From Bacteroidota bacterium (GTDB taxonomy: Bacteria; Bacteroidota; Bacteroidia; Flavobacteriales_F; PHOS-HE28): a DNA stretch of 39,009 nucleotides. The DNA lies in contig JAEZCB010000243.1 of the NCBI GenBank assembly GCA_023412755.1, forward strand, positions 1-39,009. Reading direction: 5' to 3'. The notes below the pieces were generated by a model. It saw only the letters and a program-made list of their open reading frames with translations, was not told the origin of the DNA and searched no databases. Both the position numbers and the translations under genes were made by a program. Below, piece by piece: positions 7,764 through 15,730 of this stretch (positions within the stretch are counted from its first letter, which is position 1; each line of letters starts with the position of its first letter).

Positions 7764-9641
7764 ATGCGGACAACACTACTCTTCGCTTTGGTTATACCGG
7801 CACTTTTGCCTGCGCAGGATGTTGAATTGAACCTCGTGGCCTCCGGACTCTCCGGACCCCTGGATATTGATAACGCCGGCGATGCACGGTTGTTCATTAC
7901 GGAAAGGCCTGGTCTCGTCCGGATCATCATGCCAAATGGTGATCTGGCCACCCAGCCCTTTTTGGACATAACCGATCGCGTACAAGCTGGTTCCGGGGAG
8001 CAGGGATTGCTTGGCCTGACCTTCGATCCCGCATACGCCGCCAACGGCTATTTCTACGTGAACTACATCCATGGCGCAGGGAGCGGCAGTACGCGCATTT
8101 CGAGATTCTCCGTTTCCGCGGATCCCAACGTGGCCGATCCTCAGAGTGAGGTCGTGCTATGGACCACGACCCAGCCTGGCACGAACCACAACGGAGGGGA
8201 TCTATGGTTCGGTCCGGATGGATACCTCTGGTTCGCGCTGGGTGATGGTGGCGGCGCCGGTGATCCAGACAACCTGGCCCAAAACCTTATGTCGCCTCAT
8301 GGTAAAATGTTGCGCATCGATGTACATGGTGGTTCGCCCTATGCCATACCATCGGACAATCCGTACGTGGGGCAAACCGGGACCGCTTTGCCGGAGATCT
8401 GGGCCAGTGGTCTTCGTAACCCGTTCCGATTCAGCTTCGATGTACCTTCCAATGCCCTTTGGATCGCGGATGTTGGACAGGGCGCTTATGAGGAGTTGAA
8501 TCTGTGGTCCGCCAACGATCACAGTGGAGCCAACTTCGGCTGGCGTTGCTATGAGGGGCCGGCACCCTATAACACCAGCGGCTGTGGCGATGCCTCTTCC
8601 TACGATGCACCTGTCTTTTCCCATTCTCATGCGGATGGATCCTGTTCCATCATCGGTGGCCATGTGTACCGGGGCAGTGCTATTCCGGAATGGATCGGCA
8701 ATTACATCTACTCGGATTTTTGCCATGGCCGCATACATATGCTCACATCCGATGGGAACGGGGGCTGGCAGACACAGGCGCTCACTGAAGAGACCGGAAT
8801 GGGCATTTCCTCATTCGGAATGGACAGCAATGGGGAGTTGCTCGTGGCCAACACCATCGAGGGTACCGTGAGCCGCATCGTGGCAACCAGCACCGCACCA
8901 TCGGTCGCCCTTCAAGCCCGGGTCTACCTGGAGGGACCCTTTGATGAGACCGCTGGTTTGATGAAGGATGATCTACGCATGGCCGGCCTGATACCTGGCG
9001 CGGAGCCATACACCCAACTTGGTAATGATCAAATGGCAGGTGGTGGAGATGAATCTTTGGATCCCGCGTTACTTGATGTCACCGGCTCCGATGCGATAGT
9101 GGATTGGGTGCGTGTGGAACTACGTGCTGCATCGGATCCCGCCATCACGGTAGCCACGCAACAGGCACTCCTGCAGCGCGATGGCGATGTGGTGGCCGCG
9201 GATGGTGATGGTTCATTGATCTTCAATGCGGCCCCAGGCCCATATCATGTGGTACTGCGGCATAGGAATCATCTGGGGGTGATGACCGCCACACCGCGCA
9301 CGCTGGGGGATGTGCCGGAGATGATCGATGCCACATCCGCCGCCTTCACCGCGCATGGCACGGATGCCCGCAAAGATGTTTCAGGAGTGATGATGCTTTG
9401 GGCCGGTGATGCCGACCATGATGGTGTATTGAAGTACACCGGAGGTGAGAACGATCGCGATCGTATCCTCCAGTTGATCGGCGGAAGCACTCACACCAAC
9501 ATGATCATGGGATACGATGCGGCCGATGTCGATATGGACGGTGTGATCCGCTATACTGGTGAGCAGAACGACCGCGACAGGATCCTGGTGAACATAGGTG
9601 GTGTCATTCCCACCAATACGCGGGGCCAGCAGGTGCCTTGA
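7764..9641 (+). CDS. Secreted PQQ-dependent sugar dehydrogenase with dockerin-like C-terminal tail
   Basis: A 625-residue secreted protein. After a signal peptide (residues 1-17) a six-bladed glucose/sorbosone dehydrogenase (GSDH) propeller covers about 20-365. Family hallmarks are visible: NHNGGDLWFGPDGYLW (catalytic His region near 142), GLRNPFRFS (216-224), DVGQGAYEELN and NFGWRCYEG. These enzymes oxidise aldose sugars with bound PQQ in the periplasm or outside the cell. A second, unnamed domain (about 380-540) is followed by two similar ~30-residue units with D-x-D-x-DG loops (DADHDGVLKYTG and DVDMDGVIRYTG), each followed by NDRDRIL and IGG. These resemble paired dockerin/EF-hand calcium motifs. 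It ends TRGQQVP without a T9SS sorting domain. PQQ use is inferred from the family. Confidence 0.88.
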   Translation: MRTTLLFALVIPALLPAQDVELNLVASGLSGPLDIDNAGDARLFITERPGLVRIIMPNGDLATQPFLDITDRVQAGSGEQGLLGLTFDPAYAANGYFYVNYIHGAGSGSTRISRFSVSADPNVADPQSEVVLWTTTQPGTNHNGGDLWFGPDGYLWFALGDGGGAGDPDNLAQNLMSPHGKMLRIDVHGGSPYAIPSDNPYVGQTGTALPEIWASGLRNPFRFSFDVPSNALWIADVGQGAYEELNLWSANDHSGANFGWRCYEGPAPYNTSGCGDASSYDAPVFSHSHADGSCSIIGGHVYRGSAIPEWIGNYIYSDFCHGRIHMLTSDGNGGWQTQALTEETGMGISSFGMDSNGELLVANTIEGTVSRIVATSTAPSVALQARVYLEGPFDETAGLMKDDLRMAGLIPGAEPYTQLGNDQMAGGGDESLDPALLDVTGSDAIVDWVRVELRAASDPAITVATQQALLQRDGDVVAADGDGSLIFNAAPGPYHVVLRHRNHLGVMTATPRTLGDVPEMIDATSAAFTAHGTDARKDVSGVMMLWAGDADHDGVLKYTGGENDRDRILQLIGGSTHTNMIMGYDAADVDMDGVIRYTGEQNDRDRILVNIGGVIPTNTRGQQVP

Positions 9642-9824
9642 TCATTCTCCGCCAGGGCCGGTCTCAGGTGTGTTGTTCTGATCCGGCTTCTGGCGCCGCT
9701 CTTCTGAGACCGGCCTTTCTTCACCGGTGATATTCCGCTCTTCCCTGGGCTGGGAGGATGGTATGCGTACATCCTCCTTGCCGTGCCGCTCCTTGTCATT
9801 GCGCTTTTCCATGCGATCATGCAT
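9642..9824 (-). CDS. Possible 60-aa charged small protein
   Basis: An ORF starting MHDRMEKRNDKERHGKED and ending PETGPGGE, very hydrophilic and Glu/Arg-rich, 28 bases downstream of the DUF4421-like gene on the same strand. Codon choice looks like that of its neighbours. Against it: a 12-bp inverted repeat that looks like a terminator lies within it, there is no Shine-Dalgarno, and no family is recognised. The frame is open upstream of the ATG (reading NDIADHRNNAC) but has no other usual start nearby. Confidence 0.35.
   Translation of the reverse strand: MHDRMEKRNDKERHGKEDVRIPSSQPREERNITGEERPVSEERRQKPDQNNTPETGPGGE
9657..9716 (+). terminator. 12-bp perfect inverted repeat after the dehydrogenase gene
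   Basis: GGCCGGTCTCAG (9657-9668) pairs perfectly with CTGAGACCGGCC (9705-9716) across 36 bases and is followed on the plus strand by TTTCTTC. It lies 15 bases after the dehydrogenase stop, between convergent genes, so a terminator is the simplest reading. Confidence 0.5.
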
Positions 9825-9852
9825 GCAAGCATTGTTCCGGTGGTCGGCAATG

Positions 9853-10998
9853 TCATTGGACCTCGGCCTCCTTGATGGCCGGTATGGCCTCGTGGATGAT
9901 CGGGTGGGTCCTGGGTCTCAAACGCACGAAAAGGCGGTCCAAGGATCGGATCGGAAGATCGAACCGGTGTACGATGTTGAACCGGATGTTCCCCACGCTC
10001 CATGCTATCATGCCATCTGAAGGCAACATGTGGTGGATGTGCTCGTGATTGAAGGATAGGGCGATCTGCGAGCGGCGGTGGTTGTAACCGATCCCGCCGC
10101 GCAGTTGCGCGCGAAGAACGGGTGCCCAGGAGGTGCCCGAGGAGCCATTCTCCCCGTAGGTCCTGGATGTGAATTCACGGTATTGGAAGCCGGCACCCGC
10201 TCCAATGGCCAATGATCCCACCAGATAGAATCGCCGGTCCACTACGATCGTGGCCGTATACCCGCCCATGGGGCCGATGTCCACAAGGTCCGCCTTTCGC
10301 ATGGCCGCACCCCTGCTGAAGTCAGCTTGTCTTGTTATTGGTATCAGCGCGGAATCCGCTCGCAGCCGGTAATAAGTGAGGTGCCCGCCCAGAAGCCAGG
10401 ATCCCTGGCTTCGCTTCTGCCAGGCATCATGGAACATCGGCGCGCGATAACTGAAGCGCTTGCTGTTCAACACCCGCAGCGTACTGATCCCGAAATTGGC
10501 CTGCTCAATGTCATCGCGGAAAGCGTCATTTCCCTCTTCTCCGGTCGGGCCGGCGGATCCAGCATGGGTGCCCGTAAGCCGGTATCCTTTCCAAAATTGC
10601 AGGAAGAGGTTGGTGGCCTGATCCGCTCCAAAAATGTTGGCTTGAGCATCCAGGTACCTGGACCTTCCCAGACGTTCTCTGTTCACGTAAGTGAGATACG
10701 GAATACCCACTCCGAGATTCAATGTGAATTTGCGGTAGCTGGCCCCGAGACCGATGTTATACTGGTTGGTAGGTCTGTATATAAGTTGCTCCCCCTGAAG
10801 GTCGCCTATCCGTATCGCATTGTATTTCGTGCTGGTGTAGACACGACCTGTAAGCAGGTGCGAAAGGTCCCGCACGAACAGCGTATCCACATCACCAACG
10901 ACCTCGTCGGTCTGACTCATGGCCGTGGTGCACAAATGGAATAGCAGGATGCAGGGCAGCAGGATCCTTGGGTCCCAGTGGATCTTGTACCGCACCAT
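9853..10998 (-). CDS. DUF4421-like outer-membrane beta-barrel protein
   Basis: A 381-residue exported protein with an N-terminal hydrophobic signal (ILLPCILLFHLCTTAMSQ) and alternating amphipathic strands throughout. The early segment (LTGRVYTSTKYNAIRI, then YRPTNQYNIGLGASYRKFTLNLG) fits my memory of the Bacteroidota DUF4421 family, and the C-terminal half has barrel-like strands (YTATIVVDRRFYLVGSLA, RGGIGYNHRRSQIALSFN). Its function is unknown; outer-membrane location is inferred. The start at 10998 is about 100 bases from the divergent YihY gene, so the two share an intergenic promoter region. Confidence 0.75.
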   Translation of the reverse strand: MVRYKIHWDPRILLPCILLFHLCTTAMSQTDEVVGDVDTLFVRDLSHLLTGRVYTSTKYNAIRIGDLQGEQLIYRPTNQYNIGLGASYRKFTLNLGVGIPYLTYVNRERLGRSRYLDAQANIFGADQATNLFLQFWKGYRLTGTHAGSAGPTGEEGNDAFRDDIEQANFGISTLRVLNSKRFSYRAPMFHDAWQKRSQGSWLLGGHLTYYRLRADSALIPITRQADFSRGAAMRKADLVDIGPMGGYTATIVVDRRFYLVGSLAIGAGAGFQYREFTSRTYGENGSSGTSWAPVLRAQLRGGIGYNHRRSQIALSFNHEHIHHMLPSDGMIAWSVGNIRFNIVHRFDLPIRSLDRLFVRLRPRTHPIIHEAIPAIKEAEVQ

Positions 10999-11097
10999 GG
11001 GCAGCCTTCAGGCCAAGATCCGTTCCACTCCGCTCCGGAGTACCTTTCGATGGATCGAACGAATACCTGGAATAACGTGTTGTTATTCCGATGGACG

Positions 11098-12033
11098 ATG
11101 ATCGGCGAAATGGAAACGAAAGAGTATGCAGGGTTGAAGAGACATTGGCGTCTGCTGCTTCGATCCCTCAAAGGTTTCGGCAAGGCCGATCCACTTGTTC
11201 TCGCCTCATCCATCGCATTCTTCAACATTTTCGCGCTCCCGGGTCTTCTGGTGATCCTTGTGGAAGTAAGTGCCACGCTCTTCTCCGATGAGCATGTCAA
11301 GGATGCCCTGGTGGAACAGGCAGGTGGGCTGTTGGGTGAAGGACTCGCTGGGTTCTTGATCGAGGTGTTCCAGGAAGCCGGGGTGGAGGGCTCGGATATT
11401 TGGGATAAGATCTTCGGCATCGCTTCGGTGGTCATAAGCGCCACCATGGCCTTCATCGCCCTACAGCGGGGACTCAAAAAGAACTGGGGGGTGGAGATGG
11501 AGAAGGGCAAAGGACTCACACGTCAACTGGTGACGCGGGGCATCGCATTGTTGCTTCTCGCGGGTTTCAGCTTCCTGCTTCCGATCTCGCTGATGTTCGA
11601 CAATGTGATCGTGTTCGCCTTCCGTCAGTTGAGTAACGAGATGCCGTCCGAGTTGATGCTGAAGATCATTGGGCGGGCCACTTCCCTTTCCATGTTGGTT
11701 GTGGTGATGGCCGTATTATACAAAGTGCTTCCCAATGCAAAGGTGCATTGGGGCGATGTTTGGGCCGGTGCGGTGCTGGCCGGCGTGTTGTTCGCCGCCG
11801 GCCGATATGTGATCGGACTTTATATCAAATTCATAGATATCGGCCAGGCCTTCGGAGGTGCCGGGCAGATCGTACTGCTGGTACTGCTATGGATGTTCAT
11901 GTCCGCCATGATCATCCTTTTCGGTGCCTACCACTGCCACACGGTGGCTCTCGCCAATGACCATGGGATATCGCCTGGCCGCCATGCGAAGAACGTGCAC
12001 GGCCGCAGCGGCAACGGTAGCGGTCAGGCTTGA
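11098..12033 (+). CDS. YihY/BrkB-family inner-membrane protein
   Basis: A 311-residue multi-pass membrane protein of the YihY/virulence factor BrkB family. Hydrophobic segments lie near FFNIFALPGLLVILV, GIASVVISATMAFIAL, IALLLLAGFSFLLPISLM, ATSLSMLVVVMAVLYKVLPNA, VWAGAVLAGVLFAAGRYVI and IVLLVLLWMFMSAMIILFGAY. The conserved family signature around YKVLPNAKVHWGDVWAGA is present. The start at 11098 (MIGEMETKEY) gives the usual length; the frame is open further upstream but would run into the divergent gene. A further ATG at 11110 is possible. The last ten bases overlap the convergent small gene. The molecular role of the family is unresolved. Confidence 0.88.
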   Translation: MIGEMETKEYAGLKRHWRLLLRSLKGFGKADPLVLASSIAFFNIFALPGLLVILVEVSATLFSDEHVKDALVEQAGGLLGEGLAGFLIEVFQEAGVEGSDIWDKIFGIASVVISATMAFIALQRGLKKNWGVEMEKGKGLTRQLVTRGIALLLLAGFSFLLPISLMFDNVIVFAFRQLSNEMPSELMLKIIGRATSLSMLVVVMAVLYKVLPNAKVHWGDVWAGAVLAGVLFAAGRYVIGLYIKFIDIGQAFGGAGQIVLLVLLWMFMSAMIILFGAYHCHTVALANDHGISPGRHAKNVHGRSGNGSGQA

Positions 12034-12335
12034 TAGCGCACCTGGTACTTGCTGGTGTGTCCGCTGGAGATCACCTGCAGGTCTCCGGCCTTGCGCAGAT
12101 CCTGTCGCTTGTACAGTTTTATGGTCCAGTGGTCCTCGGCTTCCTCACGCAGCATGGGGTCGGCGAAGAGAGCGTCGCACACCAGGTCATCAATGTCCTG
12201 GATGTCCACAGGCTTCTCCACATGCAATACAATGCTGTCGTTGCGGTCAAGTACACGTACATCGCCCAGCATGCGCAGATGCTGAACAAGTTGGGGCATG
12301 TTGGTAGTGATCATGCCGGCGCCCATGCATATCAT
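12024..12335 (-). CDS. Small soluble protein of unknown function
   Basis: A 103-residue protein (from ATG 12335, MICMGAGM) with a mixed alpha/beta pattern: VLDRNDSIVLHV, then an acidic helix (IQDIDDLVCDALF), then DHWTIKLYKRQDLRK and a C-terminal strand. No family is recognised and there is no signal peptide. A longer form from 12449 adds 38 residues that look non-native; ATGs at 12326 and 12314 are also possible. It converges on the YihY gene with a 10-base overlap. Confidence 0.55.
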   Translation of the reverse strand: MICMGAGMITTNMPQLVQHLRMLGDVRVLDRNDSIVLHVEKPVDIQDIDDLVCDALFADPMLREEAEDHWTIKLYKRQDLRKAGDLQVISSGHTSKYQVRYQA

Positions 12336-12518
12336 GGGCCGCTGTTTCGAAAGGTGCTTTTTACAAGGCAAGCAAGCAAGGATAGCATCTGCGATCGTGG
12401 TGCGGTTTCCCCCGACCGCCTCAATAAATGGGGAAGACCACAAGGCCATGGGTACAATGCACAGAGCCGGATGCGATCTTGTGAAATCACACCCGGCCCA
12501 CCCCGCGCATCTCTCACC

Positions 12519-12986
12519 TCAATTCTTCTTCGCCTCTATGGATAGTGTGGCATGCGGAACCACACGTAATCTTTCCTTGGAAATAGGCTTGCCTGTCACC
12601 CGGCAGATCCCGTACGTCCTGTTCTGTATGCGTACAAGGGCAGCCTGCAATTGTTGTATGAACTTCTCCTGCCTTTCCGCTAGCCGGGCCGCCTCCTCGC
12701 GTTCCAACGTGGCCTGCCCATCCTCCTGGATGTTGGATGCCATGTACGTATCATCGGTTCCATTGGAACGATCGTGTAGCAGGGTCTGCCGGAGCAGCTC
12801 CAACGTATGTTGAGCTTCGTTGATCTTGTCTTCGATCAAGCGCTGGAATTCATCGTAATCCTCCTTGGTGAAATGGCCGGCCGCCGCATTGTTCAAGGGG
12901 GTGGCTGGCGGCAATGAGTTGGAGGCGGGCATGGTGTTCATCATGTTCGTCACTGGTCTTTGGTCATGGCCGGGATGATCTGTCAT
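12519..12986 (-). CDS. DksA/TraR-family regulator with degenerate zinc finger
   Basis: A 155-residue protein whose last ~115 residues match the DksA/TraR fold. The N-terminal coiled coil (about 40-120) includes the loop region NGTDDTYMASNIQEDGQATL. The C-terminal globule YGICRVTGKPISKERLR is followed by VPHATLSIEAKKN. DksA-like proteins enter the RNA polymerase secondary channel and modulate initiation, often with ppGpp. Of the four zinc-ligating cysteines only Cys128 remains; the others are Thr131, Ser149 and Ala152, so zinc is not expected to bind. The first ~38 residues are a low-complexity extension; an internal ATG at 12944 (MMNTMPAS) is an alternative start. Confidence 0.85.
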   Translation of the reverse strand: MTDHPGHDQRPVTNMMNTMPASNSLPPATPLNNAAAGHFTKEDYDEFQRLIEDKINEAQHTLELLRQTLLHDRSNGTDDTYMASNIQEDGQATLEREEAARLAERQEKFIQQLQAALVRIQNRTYGICRVTGKPISKERLRVVPHATLSIEAKKN

Positions 12987-13135
12987 CGCTTGCCGGTTGC
13001 TGCCAAGGCCGATCTTGTGCCAATGATGCGCAGGGCATGGAATGAACGTGATAACAATGCTTTTGCGCCCATGGTTGAGTAATGAGTGCTGGGATATTCC
13101 GCAGGATCCGCCCCGTGCAATCCACGATCGGCGTA

Positions 13136-13169
13136 AAAGGAGAGACCCCGGCCATGGGCCAGGGTCTCT
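13136..13169 (-). terminator. Rho-independent terminator of gdhA
   Basis: On the minus strand an 8-bp stem (AGAGACCC with GGGTCTCT, 13141-13169) with an inner GGCC/GGCC extension is followed by CCTTTTAC. It begins 19 bases after the gdhA stop. Confidence 0.75.
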
Positions 13170-13187
13170 CCGGGGATCTTTAGAGGA

Positions 13188-14591
13188 TCAGACCACGCCC
13201 TGTTCCAGCATAGCGTCGGCCACCTTTACGAAGCCGGCGATGTTCGCCCCTTGAACGTAATTCACCTTCTTGCCATCGCTTCCATATTGTACACATGCGC
13301 CATGGATGTTCTTCATGATCTCATGCAGGCGCAGGTCCACCTCTTCGCGGGTCCAACTCAAACGCAGGCTGTTCTGGCTCATCTCCAGGCCACTGGTGGC
13401 AACACCTCCGGCGTTGCTTGCCTTACCCGGTGCGAAGAGCACATTGTTAGCATGGAACACCTCGATCGCATCCGGTGTGCTGGGCATGTTGGCGCCTTCG
13501 GCCACGTATTCCACCCCTTTCTTCACCAGGTCCCTCGCGTTCCGGGCATCCAATTCATTCTGTGTCGCACAGGGAAGGGCCACATTCAGTTTCTTCACCA
13601 CATCCCAGACGCGTGCTCCTTTCGTATAGGTGGCACCCTTGAACTTCTTCGCATACTCTTCGATCCTGCCACGCCGCACGTTCTTCAGGTCTTGCAGCCA
13701 TGCCAGCTTCTCGCCATCGATGCCGTTGGGATCGAAGATGGAGCCATCACTATCGCTGGCCGTCACCACTTTCGCGCCGAATTGCGTGGCCTTTTGGATG
13801 GCGTATTGGGCCACATTGCCGCTGCCGCTCACGGCTACGATCTTACCTTCAAAGCCCAACTTGTTGCGCTTCATCATCTCTTCAGCGAAGTAAACGCAGC
13901 CGTATCCGGTGGCTTCGGGACGGATAAGAGAGCCACCCCAGCTGCGCCCCTTGCCGGTGAAAACGCCGGTGAATTCATTGCGCAGGCGCTTGTCCATGCC
14001 ATACATGAAGCCGATCTCGCGCGCACCCACGCCGATATCACCGGCGGGCACGTCCGTATCGGGGCCGATGTGCCGCCACAATTCAGCCATGAAGCTCTGG
14101 TAGAAACGCATCACCTCCAGATCGCTCTTCCCTTTAGGGTCGAAATCGCTTCCGCCTTTACCTCCACCCATGGGCAGGGTGGTGAGGCTGTTCTTGAAGG
14201 TCTGTTCAAAACCAAGGAACTTCAGGATGCTCAAGTTCACACTCGGATGGAAACGGATGCCTCCCTTATATGGGCCGATGGCGCTGTTGAACTCCACCCG
14301 GTATCCACGGTTCACCTGTATGATGCCATTGTCATCCACCCAGGGCACGCGAAAGATGATGGTCCGCTCCGGCTCGATCATCCGCTCCAAGAGCTTCTTT
14401 CCCTTGTATTTCGGGTTGCGCTCCATGAAGGGGATCACCGTCTCCGCCACCTCATGCACCGCCTGAAGGAACTCTGGTTCGTTGGAGTTCCATTTGGCGG
14501 CATACTGCATGAATGTGTTCACCTGATTCCCGATACCGTTGCTCGAAGAGCTCCTGGCCGTTGCTTTCTTTTTAGCCGTTGCCGTTGCCAT
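13188..14591 (-). CDS. gdhA: NADP-specific glutamate dehydrogenase
   Basis: A hexameric-type glutamate dehydrogenase that makes glutamate from 2-oxoglutarate and ammonium. Seen in the sequence: the substrate region GPYKGGIRFHPSVN (Lys109), TFKNSLTTLPMGGGKGG (Lys133 and Lys145), PAGDIGVGAREIGFMYG, and the Rossmann motif VSGSGNVAQYA. The SDSDGSIFDP segment after it fits the NADP(H) type. It is 467 residues against about 445-450 usual; the excess is a low-complexity basic N-terminus (MATATAKKKATARSSSSNG). The ATG at 14591 is supported by a promoter box 27 bases upstream. A strong terminator follows, so the gene is probably monocistronic. It is divergent from dusB. Confidence 0.97.
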   Translation of the reverse strand: MATATAKKKATARSSSSNGIGNQVNTFMQYAAKWNSNEPEFLQAVHEVAETVIPFMERNPKYKGKKLLERMIEPERTIIFRVPWVDDNGIIQVNRGYRVEFNSAIGPYKGGIRFHPSVNLSILKFLGFEQTFKNSLTTLPMGGGKGGSDFDPKGKSDLEVMRFYQSFMAELWRHIGPDTDVPAGDIGVGAREIGFMYGMDKRLRNEFTGVFTGKGRSWGGSLIRPEATGYGCVYFAEEMMKRNKLGFEGKIVAVSGSGNVAQYAIQKATQFGAKVVTASDSDGSIFDPNGIDGEKLAWLQDLKNVRRGRIEEYAKKFKGATYTKGARVWDVVKKLNVALPCATQNELDARNARDLVKKGVEYVAEGANMPSTPDAIEVFHANNVLFAPGKASNAGGVATSGLEMSQNSLRLSWTREEVDLRLHEIMKNIHGACVQYGSDGKKVNYVQGANIAGFVKVADAMLEQGVV

Positions 14592-14618
14592 CGCGTGGAT
14601 GTTGGTTGAAATTGGGGG

Positions 14619-14626
14619 CGAAGGTA
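14619..14626 (-). promoter_or_regulatory. Promoter -7-like box TACCTTCG for gdhA
   Basis: It matches the TAnnTTCG box variant on the minus strand, 27 bases before the gdhA ATG. Confidence 0.4.
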
Positions 14627-14709
14627 TAGGGCGCCCGCGCCATTCCCTGCAATGTTCCAGGCACGGAGGCCCACCAACACCGGAACACCTGCGCCAATGG
14701 ACCGTTCCG

Positions 14710-14717
14710 TACCTTTG
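14710..14717 (+). promoter_or_regulatory. Promoter -7 box TACCTTTG for dusB
   Basis: An exact match to the Bacteroidota -7 consensus TAnnTTTG, 13 bases before the dusB ATG. No clear TTG-type -33 box is visible at the expected distance. The position favours the 14731 start. Confidence 0.5.
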
Positions 14718-14730
14718 CGGGCTTTCCCGG

Positions 14731-15723
14731 ATGCTTCGGATCGGTTACATAGAACTGCCTGACTTCCCGCTGCTGTTGGCGCCCATGGAGGATGTGAGCG
14801 ATCCGCCCTTCCGCGCTTTATGCAAGAAGCACGGTGCTGACCTTATGTACACCGAGTTCATCAGCAGCGAAGGGCTGATCCGAAAGGCCGCCAAGGGCCT
14901 GAAGAAGCTGGACCTCTTCGAGCATGAACGACCAGTGGGCATACAGCTTTTCGGCGGGGCCGAAGAGGCCATGGAAGAGGCGGCGCGCATAGCGGAAGCT
15001 GCGGGCCCGGACCTGATCGACATAAACTATGGTTGCCCTGTGCACAAGGTGGTGAACAAAGGCGCCGGTGCATGCCTGCTGCAGGATGTGCCGAAGATGG
15101 TGCGCCTTACAGCAGCGGTGGTGAAGGCCGTGAAGCTGCCTGTGACGGTGAAGACGCGTCTGGGATGGAACGATGCCACCAAGAACATAGTGGAGGTGGC
15201 CGAGCGGCTCCAGGATGTGGGCATAGCGGCATTGAGCATTCATGGCCGGACACGTGCACAGCTGTACAAGGGTGAGGCCGATTGGACCCTGATCGGTGAG
15301 GTGAAGAACAACCCACGCATGCGTATCCCCATTTTCGGCAATGGCGATATCGATGGTCCTGAGAAGGCCTTGGCGTACCGCGATCGTTACGGCGTGGATG
15401 GGGTCATGATTGGGCGGGCCGCCATTGGCCATCCCTGGATCTTCAAGGAGATCAAACACTATCGCGCCACCGGCCAACATCTGCCCGCTCCAGGCATCGC
15501 GGAACGTGTGGAGGCCGTACGCGAACACCTGCGTAGTTCACTGGCATGGAAAGGGGAGTGGGAAGGCGTTGTGGAAATGCGCCGTCACTATGGCAACTAT
15601 CTGAAAGGGCTGCCTAATGTGAAGGAAGTACGCCTGCGGTTATGCACCGAGCGCGATCCTGCCAGGCTTGAAGAGATATTGGACGAGGTGGTGCATACCT
15701 ACTCCATGGCCGCTGTGGCCTGA
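14731..15723 (+). CDS. dusB: tRNA-dihydrouridine synthase, DusB type
   Basis: A 330-residue FMN enzyme that reduces uridine to dihydrouridine in tRNA D-loops. Motifs seen: LLLAPMEDVSDPPFR (17-28), the catalytic segment INYGCPVHKVVNKGAG with Cys102, VKTRLGWND, SIHGRTRAQLYKG, and the FMN-phosphate region FGNGDIDGPE with GVMIGRAAIGHPWIF. The frame is open upstream to 14539, but those 64 residues overlap the divergent gdhA start and are not dusB-like. ATG 14731 (MLRIGYIELPD) gives the family start and follows a consensus promoter box. It converges with the permease gene, whose stop is seven bases away. Confidence 0.95.
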   Translation: MLRIGYIELPDFPLLLAPMEDVSDPPFRALCKKHGADLMYTEFISSEGLIRKAAKGLKKLDLFEHERPVGIQLFGGAEEAMEEAARIAEAAGPDLIDINYGCPVHKVVNKGAGACLLQDVPKMVRLTAAVVKAVKLPVTVKTRLGWNDATKNIVEVAERLQDVGIAALSIHGRTRAQLYKGEADWTLIGEVKNNPRMRIPIFGNGDIDGPEKALAYRDRYGVDGVMIGRAAIGHPWIFKEIKHYRATGQHLPAPGIAERVEAVREHLRSSLAWKGEWEGVVEMRRHYGNYLKGLPNVKEVRLRLCTERDPARLEEILDEVVHTYSMAAVA

Positions 15724-15730
15724 CCGGGGA

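Noticed and set aside
13251..14609. 452-codon plus-strand ORF opposite gdhA
   Set aside because: It is an exact antisense shadow of a clearly functional gene; its composition (His/Ala/Leu-rich) and lack of any family fit a GC-rich mirror frame.
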